61,486 bases of DNA from positions 1 through 61,486 of the forward strand of contig JBHJGU010000026.1 in assembly GCA_050331475.1 (NCBI GenBank). Direction: 5' to 3'. The stretch comes from JBHJGU01 sp050331475 (lineage in GTDB: Bacteria > Pseudomonadota > Alphaproteobacteria > Caulobacterales > Maricaulaceae). The stretch's first letter is position 1, and each line of letters opens with the position of its first letter. Below the pieces are notes generated by a model. It worked only from the letters and a program-made list of their open reading frames with translations. It was not told where the DNA came from and made no database searches. The position numbers and the translations under genes were made by a program. Of this stretch, positions 61,431-61,486 are shown piece after piece.

Positions 61431-61486
61431 GGGTCGGGGCAAGTGGGCGGTGTCGTAGTAGTGGGTGGGGGGGGAGTGGGGTGGGG
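61431..61486. other. G-rich low-complexity contig end
   Basis: The last 56 bases are mostly G and T with few C (for example GGGTGGGGGGGGAGTGGGG, two TAGTAG units) and no longer match the expected cysK sequence. This is typical of low-quality or artefactual sequence at a contig end rather than a biological G-rich element. Confidence 0.65.

Noticed and set aside
1..61486. Global stop-codon reassignment
   Set aside because: Genes with firm ends use TAA (aroG, flhB), TAG (recA, HTH) and TGA (alaS) as true stops, so no stop is free.
1..61486. CRISPR array, prophage, intact transposase or riboswitch
   Set aside because: No periodic repeats, phage structural genes, transposase motifs or recognisable riboswitch cores were seen while reading the window.

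Overview
This 61.5 kb window is GC-rich chromosomal DNA from an alphaproteobacterium. Neighbourhoods typical of that class are cckA/recA/alaS/icd, purB/DUF1476/purC/purS/purQ/purL with bolA and grxD, sfsA/map/radC and rpsD beside an SpoU methyltransferase. A CckA kinase, a full CtrA box and a GTTC-N7-GTTC LexA box point to a Caulobacterales/Maricaulales-like lineage; that placement is inference. The sequence opens inside a class II DAHP synthase gene and closes inside cysK in a G-only low-complexity tail that looks like a contig end. Almost everything is chromosomal housekeeping; I see no CRISPR array, prophage or intact insertion sequence.

Layout. 1-10 kb: DAHP synthase 3' end, a membrane histidine kinase, a zinc-free MDR reductase, a GnnA/GnnB-like pair (probably making the 3-amino sugar for lipid A), nadE, gltX and an exported amidohydrolase. 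10-12.4 kb: an apparent three-gene operon (exported alpha/beta hydrolase, four-helix membrane protein, 65-residue HTH regulator) whose promoter and ribosome binding site are covered by a perfect 16-bp inverted repeat, then a LOG-family protein. 12.5-23.3 kb: envelope genes (LysM protein, Atm1-like ABC exporter, tamA, tamB, DUF885 lipoprotein). 23.3-28.5 kb: CtrA box, fliQ-fliR-flhB and cckA in one apparent operon, so the kinase that controls CtrA may sit under a CtrA promoter. 28.7-37.4 kb: fpr, a lipoprotein divergent from SOS-regulated recA, alaS, icd, an SpoU methyltransferase and rpsD with a clear promoter, structured leader and terminator.

37.4-48.3 kb: rimO, two overlapping small lipoprotein genes, DUF5694 and DUF427 proteins, and the Fe-S accessory genes grxD and bolA. 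A 1.3 kb segment then holds a DUF4189 gene broken by one stop codon and a His-rich dodecin-like gene. Next comes the purine operon purC-purS-(coiled coil)-purQ-purL. purL is full length in frame but carries TAA and TGA four codons apart inside its most conserved active-site motif. 48.5-57.2 kb: the ATP synthase zeta-like subunit, purB, a metallo-beta-lactamase-fold protein that has lost most metal ligands, an RDD protein, sfsA-thioesterase-map-radC, a CinA-like protein and an EEP-fold protein. 57.2-61.5 kb: tRNA-Leu(TAA) with a serine-recombinase remnant abutting its 3' end, an ABC exporter, metC and cysK.

Most notable: the double stop in purL, the hairpin over the hydrolase promoter and start codon, the CtrA-box/flagellar/cckA operon, a 67-nt hairpin repeat present twice at gene 3' ends, the tRNA-Leu integration scar, and two enzyme-fold proteins lacking expected catalytic residues.
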